Below are positions 8,421 to 18,715 of a DNA stretch of 35,195 nt, one piece after another (the first letter of the stretch is position 1; each line of letters opens with the position of its first letter). The position numbers and the translations under genes are program-made. The notes beneath the pieces are model-generated. The model did not search any database. It was not told where the DNA came from and saw only the letters and a list, made by a program, of their open reading frames with translations. The DNA is from a virus. The stretch covers positions 13,457 through 48,651 of IMG/VR virus record IMGVR_UViG_3300030060_003833. One strand, given 5' to 3'.

Positions 8421-9785
8421 ATGGCATTACTAAATCAAACGCAACAAGATTATTACGATGGCAATGATTTTGGTGGTTATCAATTTATATCACTAAACGA
8501 TATTATAACTAACTTTACAATAGCTTATGTTGGTGAACATAAAATAATATCAAAGGCAAAAAGAACTGATATAGCTTTTCATGCTCAAAGAGCAATACAA
8601 GAATTATCATTTGATACTTTTAAATGTATCAAGTCACAAGAAATTACATTACCACCATCAAACACTATGGTGCTTCCTCAAGATTATGTAAATTACACAA
8701 AGATATGTTGGGTAGACGACAACGGTATTGAGCGTCCCTTATATCCAACTAAATACACTTCAAATCCATTACCTATATTACAAAACACAGACGGAGAATA
8801 TAAGTTTGAAATAACAGCAACTTTAACCGGTGGTAGTGACGATATTGTTTTAAATGGTTTACATCCAAACGTAGCTAGAAGAATGAGAGTTACTGGTCTT
8901 GGTATACCGGATGATATGTTTGTAATTAGCCATGAAGATGTTAGTGGTAACAGCGTTATAAAAATACAAAATTTAGCAGGTATTACATTTACAGCAATAA
9001 CTAACACTACTGGTTTATTAACGTTTTCTAGAGAAAATGGTGTTTTGCTTAATGAGCTAGAAGATGGTGTGACTATATTAGGTGGTACTGCCACAACTGG
9101 TTTTGATGTAACAGCTAATACAAATATATTAACACTAGAGCCTAACAGCACGCAAGATATATCAGGTATAAAAGAAGGTATGCTAGCTTTTAGTGAAGAC
9201 GACACAATAGTTCCACAAAACACAATTGTAACTCAAATAGACACGACAAACAACATTATATTTTTAAGTAATGTTATTACGCAAAACCTTGCAAACGCTG
9301 GTTTTTCTTTTGTAGGTCTTGACAAAGACTCTTCAACTTGGCTTAGCTATACTAACGATACTAAAAGTAGTACAGGCGATGCTAATGGATATAACCACGA
9401 TACTGATATATATGATTTAAACATCGGTAGAAGATATGGTGTTCACCCAGAAACAGCTCAAGGTAACGGTAGTTATTATATAGATGAGTTAAAAGGAAAA
9501 ATACATTTTAGCTCTAATGTTGGAGGTAAAAATGTAATATTAAAATATATAAGCGACGGGCTTGGTACTAATGCTGAAATGATAGTACATAAATTTGCAG
9601 AAGAAGCTATGTATAAATCTATAGCTTATGCAATACTGTCTACTAGAATAGACGGACAGGCTTTAGTGCCTAGATTTAAAAGAGAAAAATTTGCAGCTAT
9701 AAGAACTGCTAAAATAAGATTATCAAATATTAAAACACACGAACTAATTCAAGTATTAAGAGGTAAGTCTAAATGGATAAAATAA
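8421..9785 (+). CDS. Tail tubular / ring protein 2-like with inserted beta modules
   Basis: This 454-residue protein starts after the tandem TAATAA of the previous gene. The N-terminal 110 residues (AKRTDIAFHAQRAIQELSFD, LPPSNTMVLPQDYVNYTKI) and the C-terminal 100 (MIVHKFAEEAMYKSIAYAIL to the end) look like the helical parts of tail tubular A/gatekeeper proteins, which form a ring between portal and nozzle. In between are two related beta modules, about residues 130-204 and 228-300. Each has an opening strand, a GxxxxGxGIP-like turn, a V/I-rich strand and a closing LxFS/FxFV strand. Such modules recur in many phage structural proteins and probably decorate the ring surface. A similar module occurs in the protein at 16312. 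The function is inferred from position and the flanking helices. Confidence 0.6.
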   Translation: MALLNQTQQDYYDGNDFGGYQFISLNDIITNFTIAYVGEHKIISKAKRTDIAFHAQRAIQELSFDTFKCIKSQEITLPPSNTMVLPQDYVNYTKICWVDDNGIERPLYPTKYTSNPLPILQNTDGEYKFEITATLTGGSDDIVLNGLHPNVARRMRVTGLGIPDDMFVISHEDVSGNSVIKIQNLAGITFTAITNTTGLLTFSRENGVLLNELEDGVTILGGTATTGFDVTANTNILTLEPNSTQDISGIKEGMLAFSEDDTIVPQNTIVTQIDTTNNIIFLSNVITQNLANAGFSFVGLDKDSSTWLSYTNDTKSSTGDANGYNHDTDIYDLNIGRRYGVHPETAQGNGSYYIDELKGKIHFSSNVGGKNVILKYISDGLGTNAEMIVHKFAEEAMYKSIAYAILSTRIDGQALVPRFKREKFAAIRTAKIRLSNIKTHELIQVLRGKSKWIK

Positions 9786-9791
9786 AATAAT

Positions 9792-12700
9792 ATGCCAGAG
9801 ATTAAAAACAGTTTTCGTCAAGGTATAATGAACAAAGATGACGATGAGAGATTAATACCTAACGGACAATATAGAGACGCATTAAATATACAGATCGCTA
9901 CTTCTGATGATTCAGATGTTGGAACTGTTCAAAATATATTAGGTAATACTTTGGTTGGTGAAGACAAAAACGATAGTACAACTTTATATGGTGTTTACGG
10001 TGATGATTTAAAATGCGTTGGTAGTGTTGCTGATGAAAAAAATGATACTTTGTATTATTTTTTATGGGCGCAAAAAGAAGAACCAGGACTTATGCCTGGA
10101 GATGATCCTATAACAAAAATTATAAACTATATAATAGAATATAATAATGATGGTGAAGAAACTTTAGTTTTTGTTGATAGACAAAACGTTTTAAAGTTTG
10201 ACCCTAACAATATAATTACTGGTATAAATATAATAGATAATTTAATATTTTGGACAGATAATAATTCTGAGCCTAAAAAAATAAATATAGACACTTGTAA
10301 AGAAGGTACTGTAAATATAGGTACACACACAAGGTTGTACGTAAATGGTATTGATGAAGGAGATATAAAAGAAGAGCATATAACGGTAATTCGTAAAAAA
10401 CCAGAAATAGCACCTACGGTAAAATTTGTTGAAACAGCTTTACAAACAGTTTATGTATTGCCAGATATAGATATGTTTCAAAAAATAGTAGGTGATATTA
10501 TTAAAAATAACAATAATACATTACCTGAATTAATATTAGGATCTGGAATACCTTCACCTTTTCAGGTTGGAGACAAAGTGTTTTTAGCATCAGAGGGTAC
10601 TGGCGGGGCTTTGCCTTCTAACGCTCAAGTTGAAGGCGAAGTACTTAATGTTCTGCCTGTTGCTAACGGCTTTAGATATAGAATAGAAATAAAAGATATT
10701 GTTGTTGGAGCTACTTTGCTTTTTGGTGATGGTGTAATTAGAGATTATAATATAATTAAAGATACAGATTACAAAGCTATATTTGAAACAGATTTTATAA
10801 GATTTGCTCTTAGATACAAATATCAAGATGGTGAATATTCTGCGTTTTCACCTTTTACGCAACCAGTATTTTTAGCTGGTCCATTTGGTTTTCATCCGAC
10901 TAAAAATCCTTTTAACCTTGGTATGGAAAATAAAATTACAAACGTAAGGTTAGAAGATTTAGTGCCATCAAGCACACCAAAAGACGTTATTCAAATAGAT
11001 ATACTTTTTAAAAAAGAAAGATCAACAACTATATATTCTATAGATAGTATAAAACCTAATGATCCTAGCAGCCCTGGAAATCAAAATTATTGGAACGATA
11101 ACAGCTATATTTCTCAAACAATATTAAACAATGGATATGGTTACGATGCTAGTGGTAATTTACCTTCAGACACGTCTAACCATGTTAACCATACTTATGA
11201 TAAAAAAGGAGCTTACGAAATAACAACAGAAAACATATACGCGGCACTACCTAGTAATCAAATACTAAGACCTTATGACAATGTACCAAGAAAAGCATTA
11301 GCTCAAGAAATAACTGGTAATAGGCTTGTTTACGCTAATTATTTACAAAATTATAATTTTTTAAGCGAAGAAGGTGATATAATAAAACCTGATATTGTTG
11401 TAACTAAAGAAAACCGTAGCTTTGAAAATACTATCCCTGATTTTATAAATTCTAGAGGTCTTCCATCTATAAAGTCTGTTAGAAAATATTATTTAGGAGT
11501 TGTGTTTGGTGATAAATACGGTAGAGAAACACCTGTTTTCACTAGTAAAAATGCTTCTATAAACATACCTTATGACAATGACGAAGGTGCTGGGTTTGAC
11601 AACAATGCTGATAAGTCTTTAAGGTTAGCTGCTAAAATGAACTTTTTACCAGATAATACAACACCTCCAAGCTGGGCTTTGTATTTTAAATATTACATAA
11701 AACAAACTACTGGTGAGTATTACAACTTAGTTTTAGATAGAGTTTATAGCTCAGACATAGACGAAACGTTTTGGATTTCTTTTCCTTCTTCAGACCGTAA
11801 TAAAATAGAAAAAGGAGACTACTTTACAATAAAAAAACAAGTAGATATAGAAGAGATGGTGCGTGAGGAAAATAAAATTAAAATTATAGATATAAAAAAT
11901 GAAGCGCCAGAAACTATAAAATTAAATTTTAGTTTGATTGGTGCTGTTGATTCTGGTCAAGATGCTCTTGGGGCAAATGCTCAAGGAACTATTGGTTTTG
12001 GTTTATTTCCAGATAGCTCTAATATAGGGCCAAAACCTGGAAGTAAAAAGTTTTTACTACGAAAAGTACAATGGACAGCTGATAATCACCCAGATTTAAT
12101 AGAATCTTTAACGCCTTCTGATAGATTAGCTGTTAGATTTTTTATTACAGAGTCTGGTGTAAAAATATACTCACAAAAATATTTAGTTGTATCTTATGAA
12201 CATGCAGATCACAATAGTATAACCGATGGGGTGTATAAGTTTGCATTAAAAACGCCTATAAAAAATAAAGATGGTTGGATTATAAATCAGTCAAGCCAAG
12301 CTATAAACGTAGCTAATAATTTAGGTATAGAAATATTTAAAGTAGAGCAAAAACAGCCTCAAGAGTTTGAAGGTAGATTTTTTGTTAAAGTAATTGCTGA
12401 TGAATTAACGCGTAAATATTTAATAACTTCTGTGCAAGATTTGTACGCTTATGAGGTTTTAGCAATAGCGCCAACATTTGCGTTGTTTGATCAAGTTGGA
12501 CAACACTCTTTACAAAGCTCTCCAAGCGAAGGAATTTATTTAACCGATGAACTTACAGGTGTTACTAATACAACTGGAAATAATTTAACAGACACAGAAA
12601 CAGAGTGGGATGCTGCGACTACTTTTGCTACTAGTGGTGCTGGTTCTACAAGAGGTTGGTTTGTAGACTCGTCACACTGGGTGGCCTTAGCGCCAGGCCA

Positions 12701-15700
12701 ACAAACAGTTCCAGATGCTTATGACTCTGGAATATTAACGCTTGGTACTCCGTGGAGACTTATCGCGAACACTAATAATACATTTGAACAGTACCCTATA
12801 AATGGCTGGGAAGCTTTTTTTGGAGATGGTTCGCAAGCAAGTGGTTTTTACGAAGAAGGCCCAATAGTAAACACACAAGGTTATATTCAATATGATCCTG
12901 TTACAGGGCAAATGACTGGTCAAATTCCTACTTACCTTGGGCCTAAAGGTTCTAGACAAATGGTTACGCCTTTAAGCGTTAGGCACTTTGAAGATGGCCG
13001 TTTAGTAAATATAGCTCTTCCATCCGGTGTTAGCACTTTAGAACCATCTACTGAAACAGAAATGTATCTTCAAACTCCAGGACAAACTTTAGCAGATAAT
13101 TATGTTTACCAAAAGAAACAAAATGGCGGTTATTGGATGCACTATTCTTTTGCTTGTCCAGGCGTAGATTTACATAATGGTAATTTTGATGACTTTGAAA
13201 ACTGGTTAACTGCCAATTGTAATCAACCTAATAGTGGTAAAAGTAAACAAGACCTTGTTCAAGCTTTATTTGATTTTGGCTTAGATAGAATACCAGCTAG
13301 CGCTATGTATTTAGAGCATAACACAGACACACAAACTTTTCCAGGTGTTGCGGGCCCTGTAAATATTGGTATACCAGATCAATGGGAAAAAATATATGCA
13401 AGTAATAGTGTTTTACCATCAATAGCACAAGCGGAATCTTTAGCGGCTTTTGATGTAGGTTATTTAGAATCTGCTAATCAAGCTATAGAAAACAACTTAA
13501 TTAATAAAACTAAGTTTCAGTTTGCGGGCGATGATCAAAACATATATGAAATTATAGATGTTCATAAAGTGCATGTTTACAATCACACTTCTTGGAACCC
13601 AAGTTTAGAGCATGATTTTGCAGATGGTGCATCAAACTTTAGTGCTGGCACAGGGCCAAACTTAAGTGGTAATTCTTCTTTTATAGGTATAGCCAATGCA
13701 CTTGGTAATAACGTTAAGTTTCCAAAAAGTGTAGCTGGTGCATTTGATTTTCTTGTACAAAAATTAAAAACAGAAGGTTTTGCCAATATACTTGCTAATG
13801 ATGATTTTCCTTGGGAAAATTTTAAAGATACCATTGTTAATTTTGGTAAAGCAAATAATAGAAGAGTTACATACATATTACAGTTAGACAAAGATCCTAG
13901 AGATGGTATTGTTAATCCATTAGATTTTACAGCTACAGCTTCTACTGATTTAAGATTTGTAGACAATAAGCTTGATTTAGAAAACAATATACCTACTTCA
14001 CCTGCTATTTTTGAAACAGAAGCAAAGGAAGATGTAGATTTAAACATTTATTACGAAGCTAGCAACGCGGTACCAGTAGAATTAAAAGACGCTGGAACTG
14101 ACTCTATAGAGGGTCATTTGTTAGCGCCTATAGGTAGTAAAGTTTTTTGCGAACCAAATTCTTATAACGTTTTAGAAGTTCAAAACTCAACATATCCTAG
14201 TTTTGATTTTTATCCTAGAGTAGCTGGTTGGGACGGTGATGTGTTAATTATAAACAATCCTGGTCTTAGAGATTGGACTGAACCCCCTACGTTAGCGGTT
14301 CAAAATGCTGTTTTTAAAGATAAACTGATAAAATTTTATAAAGAAGATAATAGTTACACTTCTGCTATTATTGATGAAGTTTTAGAAATAGCAGATGTAC
14401 CTGTTACAATTGGTGGTGGTACTCCAACGCCAGGTAAATATGTAACTAAAGTTAGATTAAAAAAACAAATATTTGAAAGAAAAGTTGGTTTACCTTGGTA
14501 TAATTGTTTTAGTTTTGGTAATGGTGTAGAGTCTAATAGAATAAGAGATGATTTTAATGAAACTTTTATATTAAATGGTGTAAAAGCTTCTACTGTTTTA
14601 GAAGAACAATATGAAGAAGATAGAAGAAAATATGGATTAATTTATTCTGGTTTATATAATTCTACAAGTGGTATTAATAATTTAAATCAATTTATACAAG
14701 CTGAAAAAATTACTAAAGATGTTAATCCAACATTTGGTAGTATTCAAAAACTTTACTCAAGAACTAGAGATTTAGTTACTCTTTGTGAAGATAAAATATT
14801 ACAAATATTTGTTGACAGAGATTTGTTATTTAACGCAGATGGCAATACGAACCTGTTGTCAAGTAATAGGTTTTTAGGAACCGTGCAACCATTTAGAGGT
14901 AAGTTTGGTATATCTAAAAACCCAGAGTCTTTTGCTGCTGAATCATTTAGAGCTTATTTTACTGACAGACAAAGAGGTGCTGTTTTAAGACTTTCTTTAG
15001 ATGGTTTAACGCCAATATCTGACGCTGGCATGAGAGATTGGTTCAGAGATAATTTAGTTAACTACTCTGTATTGTACGGTAGTTATGATTCTTACAACGG
15101 TGATTATAATTTAACTTTAAGAGGAGATCACGACATAGACATAGTTACACCAAGTGATAATGGTAGTGGTTATGGTGGTGGTAGTACAGGTGGTGGTACT
15201 AGTGGTGCAAGAACTATTAATCCTGGTGATGAAATAACAGTTACTTATAGTGAAAAATCAAAAGGTTGGGTTAGTTTTAAATCATTTATACCTGAAATAT
15301 CTATTAGTGCTGTAAATCAATATTATACTTTTAAAAATGGTCAAATATGGAAACATCACACTAACGAAACTAGAAATAGTTTTTATGGAGAAGATGGTTA
15401 TCTTTCGACAATAACACCTGTTTTAAACGCAAGCCCAGAAGTAGTTAAAAATTTTAACACTTTGAACTACGAAGGTACACAGTCTAAAGTAGATACTTTT
15501 GCCACTAAAGCTTTTGCCGCGGATGATTTTCAACCAGGTTCTATTATTACTTTAGGTAATGATTTAGCCTTAGATGTTACTAGTTCTAATTTTACTAATG
15601 CATCTATTAACACTACACCTAGCGCCCCTGGCCAACCTGGTGTTATTATAAACTCAAACATAAGCGCAAATGGTGTTAACAGCGGTCTTGCTAGTTCGTT

Positions 15701-16310
15701 TTTTGTAACTCCAGTACCTACTGGTACTGTTGGAGCGTATCAAATACAAGTAAGTTACGAACAGCTAGATATAAACTCGTATCCAGCTGGTATGTATTTA
15801 CTAATTTACGCACAAACGACTGGCTCTCCTTTTATTGCTGGTACTATTTTAGATCAATCAGCACCGGGCCAACCAGCTGTATATACTGAAAATTTAGATA
15901 TTCCACCTGGCACTACTAGTATAGGTTTAATTTTTGTTCCTGTAGGCGCAACTATGAGTTCTTACCAAGCCGCTGCAAATAACTTTTTTACAATAGTTCC
16001 TTTTTCTGATGTTCAAAACATGAATAATTTTAATGCTGGAGCACAATTTGGTTTTAATATTAAAGATGTAGTTTTACAAGAGCAAAATTTTGAACTTGTT
16101 TTTACTGATGGTGAATATTATAATCTTACGGGTAAAAATGGTTGGTACGTGCAAGATATATTTACAAACAAGCAACAAGGTACTATAGGTGAGTTTATTG
16201 AAAAAGAAGGTAAGTGGTTTAATTATATAAAAGGAACGCAAGAAAATGTAGATACAGCTGCTTTTAATTTTCAAGGTTTAGGTATAGTTGATAACATAGA
16301 ACAATTATAA
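9792..16310 (+). CDS. Giant tail stabilisation/muzzle-like protein
   Basis: At 2172 residues this is one of two giant genes here. It opens with EIKNSFRQGIMNKDDDERLI followed by NGQYRDALNI, a start I recognise from marine and crAss-like phage proteins called 'stabilisation protein' or muzzle. These plug the distal tail and carry repeated beta domains. The body alternates beta-rich stretches and Asn/Asp-rich loops. Residues 1560-1785 hold a conserved-looking core (FNETFILNGVKASTVLEEQY, RTRDLVTLCEDKILQIFVDR, FRAYFTDRQRGAVLRLSLDG). A Gly/Ser linker (about 1794-1807) precedes KGWVSFKSFIPE and YYTFKNGQIWKHH. Residues 1900-2100 form a lectin- or CBM-like beta sandwich (inference), and the end is NGWYVQDIF, then EKEGKWFNYIKG. 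No hydrolase site was recognised. It is expressed with its neighbours, starting 6 bases after the previous stop. Confidence 0.7.
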   Translation: MPEIKNSFRQGIMNKDDDERLIPNGQYRDALNIQIATSDDSDVGTVQNILGNTLVGEDKNDSTTLYGVYGDDLKCVGSVADEKNDTLYYFLWAQKEEPGLMPGDDPITKIINYIIEYNNDGEETLVFVDRQNVLKFDPNNIITGINIIDNLIFWTDNNSEPKKINIDTCKEGTVNIGTHTRLYVNGIDEGDIKEEHITVIRKKPEIAPTVKFVETALQTVYVLPDIDMFQKIVGDIIKNNNNTLPELILGSGIPSPFQVGDKVFLASEGTGGALPSNAQVEGEVLNVLPVANGFRYRIEIKDIVVGATLLFGDGVIRDYNIIKDTDYKAIFETDFIRFALRYKYQDGEYSAFSPFTQPVFLAGPFGFHPTKNPFNLGMENKITNVRLEDLVPSSTPKDVIQIDILFKKERSTTIYSIDSIKPNDPSSPGNQNYWNDNSYISQTILNNGYGYDASGNLPSDTSNHVNHTYDKKGAYEITTENIYAALPSNQILRPYDNVPRKALAQEITGNRLVYANYLQNYNFLSEEGDIIKPDIVVTKENRSFENTIPDFINSRGLPSIKSVRKYYLGVVFGDKYGRETPVFTSKNASINIPYDNDEGAGFDNNADKSLRLAAKMNFLPDNTTPPSWALYFKYYIKQTTGEYYNLVLDRVYSSDIDETFWISFPSSDRNKIEKGDYFTIKKQVDIEEMVREENKIKIIDIKNEAPETIKLNFSLIGAVDSGQDALGANAQGTIGFGLFPDSSNIGPKPGSKKFLLRKVQWTADNHPDLIESLTPSDRLAVRFFITESGVKIYSQKYLVVSYEHADHNSITDGVYKFALKTPIKNKDGWIINQSSQAINVANNLGIEIFKVEQKQPQEFEGRFFVKVIADELTRKYLITSVQDLYAYEVLAIAPTFALFDQVGQHSLQSSPSEGIYLTDELTGVTNTTGNNLTDTETEWDAATTFATSGAGSTRGWFVDSSHWVALAPGQQTVPDAYDSGILTLGTPWRLIANTNNTFEQYPINGWEAFFGDGSQASGFYEEGPIVNTQGYIQYDPVTGQMTGQIPTYLGPKGSRQMVTPLSVRHFEDGRLVNIALPSGVSTLEPSTETEMYLQTPGQTLADNYVYQKKQNGGYWMHYSFACPGVDLHNGNFDDFENWLTANCNQPNSGKSKQDLVQALFDFGLDRIPASAMYLEHNTDTQTFPGVAGPVNIGIPDQWEKIYASNSVLPSIAQAESLAAFDVGYLESANQAIENNLINKTKFQFAGDDQNIYEIIDVHKVHVYNHTSWNPSLEHDFADGASNFSAGTGPNLSGNSSFIGIANALGNNVKFPKSVAGAFDFLVQKLKTEGFANILANDDFPWENFKDTIVNFGKANNRRVTYILQLDKDPRDGIVNPLDFTATASTDLRFVDNKLDLENNIPTSPAIFETEAKEDVDLNIYYEASNAVPVELKDAGTDSIEGHLLAPIGSKVFCEPNSYNVLEVQNSTYPSFDFYPRVAGWDGDVLIINNPGLRDWTEPPTLAVQNAVFKDKLIKFYKEDNSYTSAIIDEVLEIADVPVTIGGGTPTPGKYVTKVRLKKQIFERKVGLPWYNCFSFGNGVESNRIRDDFNETFILNGVKASTVLEEQYEEDRRKYGLIYSGLYNSTSGINNLNQFIQAEKITKDVNPTFGSIQKLYSRTRDLVTLCEDKILQIFVDRDLLFNADGNTNLLSSNRFLGTVQPFRGKFGISKNPESFAAESFRAYFTDRQRGAVLRLSLDGLTPISDAGMRDWFRDNLVNYSVLYGSYDSYNGDYNLTLRGDHDIDIVTPSDNGSGYGGGSTGGGTSGARTINPGDEITVTYSEKSKGWVSFKSFIPEISISAVNQYYTFKNGQIWKHHTNETRNSFYGEDGYLSTITPVLNASPEVVKNFNTLNYEGTQSKVDTFATKAFAADDFQPGSIITLGNDLALDVTSSNFTNASINTTPSAPGQPGVIINSNISANGVNSGLASSFFVTPVPTGTVGAYQIQVSYEQLDINSYPAGMYLLIYAQTTGSPFIAGTILDQSAPGQPAVYTENLDIPPGTTSIGLIFVPVGATMSSYQAAANNFFTIVPFSDVQNMNNFNAGAQFGFNIKDVVLQEQNFELVFTDGEYYNLTGKNGWYVQDIFTNKQQGTIGEFIEKEGKWFNYIKGTQENVDTAAFNFQGLGIVDNIEQL

Positions 16311-16311
16311 T

Positions 16312-17619
16312 ATGGCTTATAATGTAACACAAACATCTTCAGCTAGAATTTTAGCTAATAAAAATAAAAATTATATTAAAAGTATTTTTTTTAACAAAAC
16401 TACTATTAATGCTAATGCTAATAACGTTAAAATTACAATAGAAGGCTCTGTACAAGCTGTATTTAGTATGACAGTTGAAAGATCTTCTGATAACAGAAAA
16501 TATAACTTTGCAACTAATACTTTTGAGGCTACTGTAACCTCTAAAAGTAGATTAAAAAATGGAGTAATAGGAACTTACAACTTAGCTCTACCAGCTGCTG
16601 CTAGTGGAGATACATATACATTTGTAATTATACCTGACGCAAGTAAAAACACTGAATTAGCTTTTGGAAAAAACAGTTTGCATTACAGTGAAACTATACG
16701 GCAAATAGGTAATTCTCAAATAACTATTACTGCTACTGGAACTGGTTTTGCTGGAACTACAATTGGTAGCAATACACAAACATCTACGAAGTTGTTTTAT
16801 CAAAGAAACGCACCGGTTATTAGAGCTTTAGATTTACAATTAGACGTTTCAGCGGCTATAACAGATTTTGGTTATTTTATAAAAAACACATTGCCAAATA
16901 ACCCAAACTTAGGTGACTTTGATAACGATGTATTTTACTGGCAGACAACGGAAAACATAGTTACAAATCCAGCTGGTAATGGTGTTAGTGGTAATACTGT
17001 TACTGTTGCTGACTTAAGTAATTTAGTTGTTGGTATGGAATTAACATATCATAGAGGAACAACAGAGCCAGCTAGTACAACTACAATAACTAGTATAAAC
17101 ACCAATACTAAAACAATAGAGTTTTCAAGCAACTCACCTTTTGCACACGGTTCTACAATGACTTTTAGAGCGTATGGTTTTAGATTAATAGAAAGAGCCA
17201 TAGGTATTGTTTTAGAACTTGATTTAGTAAAAGTAAGACTTGGTCAGGTAACAACTAGTGTAAGAACTGCTATAACAGCAGGGCAAAGCACTATAGATGT
17301 AAACGGTATGATTGGTATTGGAAAAGGTTCTGAAATTAGAATGAGAGGATTAAATAAATCTACAAGCTCTAGTGCTACTACAGTGTCTCTTGTTAATAAT
17401 ACTAACGGTTTAACACAAGGTGTTTTAACAATTGCAAACGCAGAGACTTCAGCTACAGTTGCAAGACCTATACCTGTAAGAACTAAAATATACATAGACG
17501 GTTCTAGTAACGAGGTTTTTTTAACAGCAAATATATATTTACGTAAGTTTCCAAAAACTAATCAAACCGTAATTTTAGATTTAAATAGAGTATTAACACA
17601 AGGATTAAGCGGAGCATAA
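16312..17619 (+). CDS. Beta-rich tail-associated structural protein
   Basis: This 435-residue protein starts one base after the giant tail gene ends. Residues 1-150 form a strand-rich domain (SARILANKNKNYIKSIFF, KITIEGSVQAVFSMTVERSS). Residues 215-290 (VSGNTVTVADLSNLVVGMEL, TTITSINTNTKTIEFSS) match the beta-module pattern also seen in the ring protein at 8421. A second looser copy covers about 320-375 (STIDVNGMIGIGKGSEIRM). The C terminus ends in strands (KIYIDGSSNEVFLTANIYL). It has no signal peptide, coiled coil or enzymatic motif. A tail-tip, collar or fibre-adaptor role is plausible from position and fold, but I do not recognise a named family. Confidence 0.5.
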   Translation: MAYNVTQTSSARILANKNKNYIKSIFFNKTTINANANNVKITIEGSVQAVFSMTVERSSDNRKYNFATNTFEATVTSKSRLKNGVIGTYNLALPAAASGDTYTFVIIPDASKNTELAFGKNSLHYSETIRQIGNSQITITATGTGFAGTTIGSNTQTSTKLFYQRNAPVIRALDLQLDVSAAITDFGYFIKNTLPNNPNLGDFDNDVFYWQTTENIVTNPAGNGVSGNTVTVADLSNLVVGMELTYHRGTTEPASTTTITSINTNTKTIEFSSNSPFAHGSTMTFRAYGFRLIERAIGIVLELDLVKVRLGQVTTSVRTAITAGQSTIDVNGMIGIGKGSEIRMRGLNKSTSSSATTVSLVNNTNGLTQGVLTIANAETSATVARPIPVRTKIYIDGSSNEVFLTANIYLRKFPKTNQTVILDLNRVLTQGLSGA

Positions 17620-17620
17620 C

Positions 17621-17998
17621 ATGGCACAATATATAATAAATTTTACAGCAAATATAGATAATGATTCGTTACAAATAGGTGACTACGCTTATAGCATAAC
17701 ACCTTTTGAGTTAGGTGGTTTTAATCAATCAATAGACACTAATACTGGTGAAGAGCAAACGCCAGTACTTTTAGGCGTTGTTGCAGATATACAAAATAAC
17801 AATATAACTATAGATAATAGTATTGTTGGGAGTACTGCTGTGCCAGGTCCTAATGACTTTATAATGTTTGCTAAAAATACTTATATAAATCTGTCAGGTT
17901 TGGTTGGTTATTACGCTCAAGCTACTTTTGCTAATAATTCTAGTGAAAAAGCAGAGCTTTATTCAATTGGTTCAGAAATAACAGCTAGTAGTAAATAA
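17621..17998 (+). CDS. Small conserved phage structural protein
   Basis: This 125-residue protein starts one base after its neighbour, so the two are probably translationally coupled. It is strand-rich throughout. Its end (DFIMFAKNTYINLSGLVGYY, FANNSSEKAELYSIGSEITA) has a pattern I recall from many marine phage genomes, always near tail genes and with no assigned function. Length and composition fit a small virion component, perhaps part of the tail hub or a spacer between larger tail proteins. No cysteines, signal peptide or charged clusters are present. Confidence 0.5.
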   Translation: MAQYIINFTANIDNDSLQIGDYAYSITPFELGGFNQSIDTNTGEEQTPVLLGVVADIQNNNITIDNSIVGSTAVPGPNDFIMFAKNTYINLSGLVGYYAQATFANNSSEKAELYSIGSEITASSK

Positions 17999-18036
17999 TT
18001 ACTAAAAACTGTAATAATAAATAAAACAATATAATT

Positions 18037-18702
18037 ATGGCAAATCACAATAATTCACCGGCTAAGTTTATTACGGCTTTATTTGGCGCAAAACAACTTA
18101 GACATGAAAGGGCAGAGGCTAATAGAGATTTACAAGCTCAAATAGAACAATTTGAAGATAGAAAAATGACTAATCCGTACGCGGGTGTTAAAAATCCGTA
18201 CGAGAATATGGAAAACGTATATGAAGATCAAACTGTTAACTTAAAACAAGCTCAATTTGAAAAAGAACAATCTCAACAAGCTATGGCTAATATAATGCAA
18301 GGTATGCAAGGAGCGGCTGGTGGTAGTGGTATTGCTGGTTTAGCACAGGTGTTAGCTAACCAAGGTGTTAAGCAAGCACAGCAAGCTTCTGTTAGTATCG
18401 CCGCTCAAGAACAAGCTAATCAAACTAGGGCTTTAGCTGAACAATCTAGATTAGCTGACATGAAAGCTAAAGGCGAACAACAAAGAGACATGCTTGAAAG
18501 AGAAGGTAGAAAAATGGTTGAACAAGCCGAGTTTGCAAAACAAGATGAATTAAGAGCTTTAGCAATGGCAAGAGCTGACTCTGCTAACCAAGCTGTTGAC
18601 CAGCAAAATATGGCTATTGATGCTATGTTTACAGGTGCACTACAAGCTGGGCTTGGTATAGCTAGTGGTGGTCTTTCTTCTTTAGGTAACTTAACACAAT
18701 AA
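18037..18702 (+). CDS. Ala/Gln-rich internal virion or cargo protein with SPAK start
   Basis: This 221-residue protein begins MANHNNSPAKFITALFGAKQ, so it carries the SPxK motif at residues 7-10 that recurs in the small basic proteins at 29.8-32.9 kb. Residues 17-45 are helical and charged. Residues 80-195 form a long Ala/Gln/Met-rich coiled coil with a Gly-rich break (about 91-100), and the last 25 residues are hydrophobic and glycine-rich (FTGALQAGLGIASGGLSSLG). This resembles small internal virion proteins of podoviruses (T7 gp14-like in style), which are ejected and insert into the host envelope. It heads the cargo genes, ahead of the 332-aa and 2492-aa proteins. Confidence 0.55.
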   Translation: MANHNNSPAKFITALFGAKQLRHERAEANRDLQAQIEQFEDRKMTNPYAGVKNPYENMENVYEDQTVNLKQAQFEKEQSQQAMANIMQGMQGAAGGSGIAGLAQVLANQGVKQAQQASVSIAAQEQANQTRALAEQSRLADMKAKGEQQRDMLEREGRKMVEQAEFAKQDELRALAMARADSANQAVDQQNMAIDAMFTGALQAGLGIASGGLSSLGNLTQ

Positions 18703-18715
18703 TAAAATATAAATT

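Noticed and set aside
8693-9223. 176-codon open frame on the - strand
   Set aside because: It lies wholly inside the ring protein gene, its translation is low-complexity Ser/Val/Pro-rich, and it has no leader. It is a shadow of the + strand codon pattern.
13583-14047. 154-codon open frame on the - strand
   Set aside because: It is fully antisense to the 2172-aa tail gene, with no start context or recognisable domain. Treated as a shadow.
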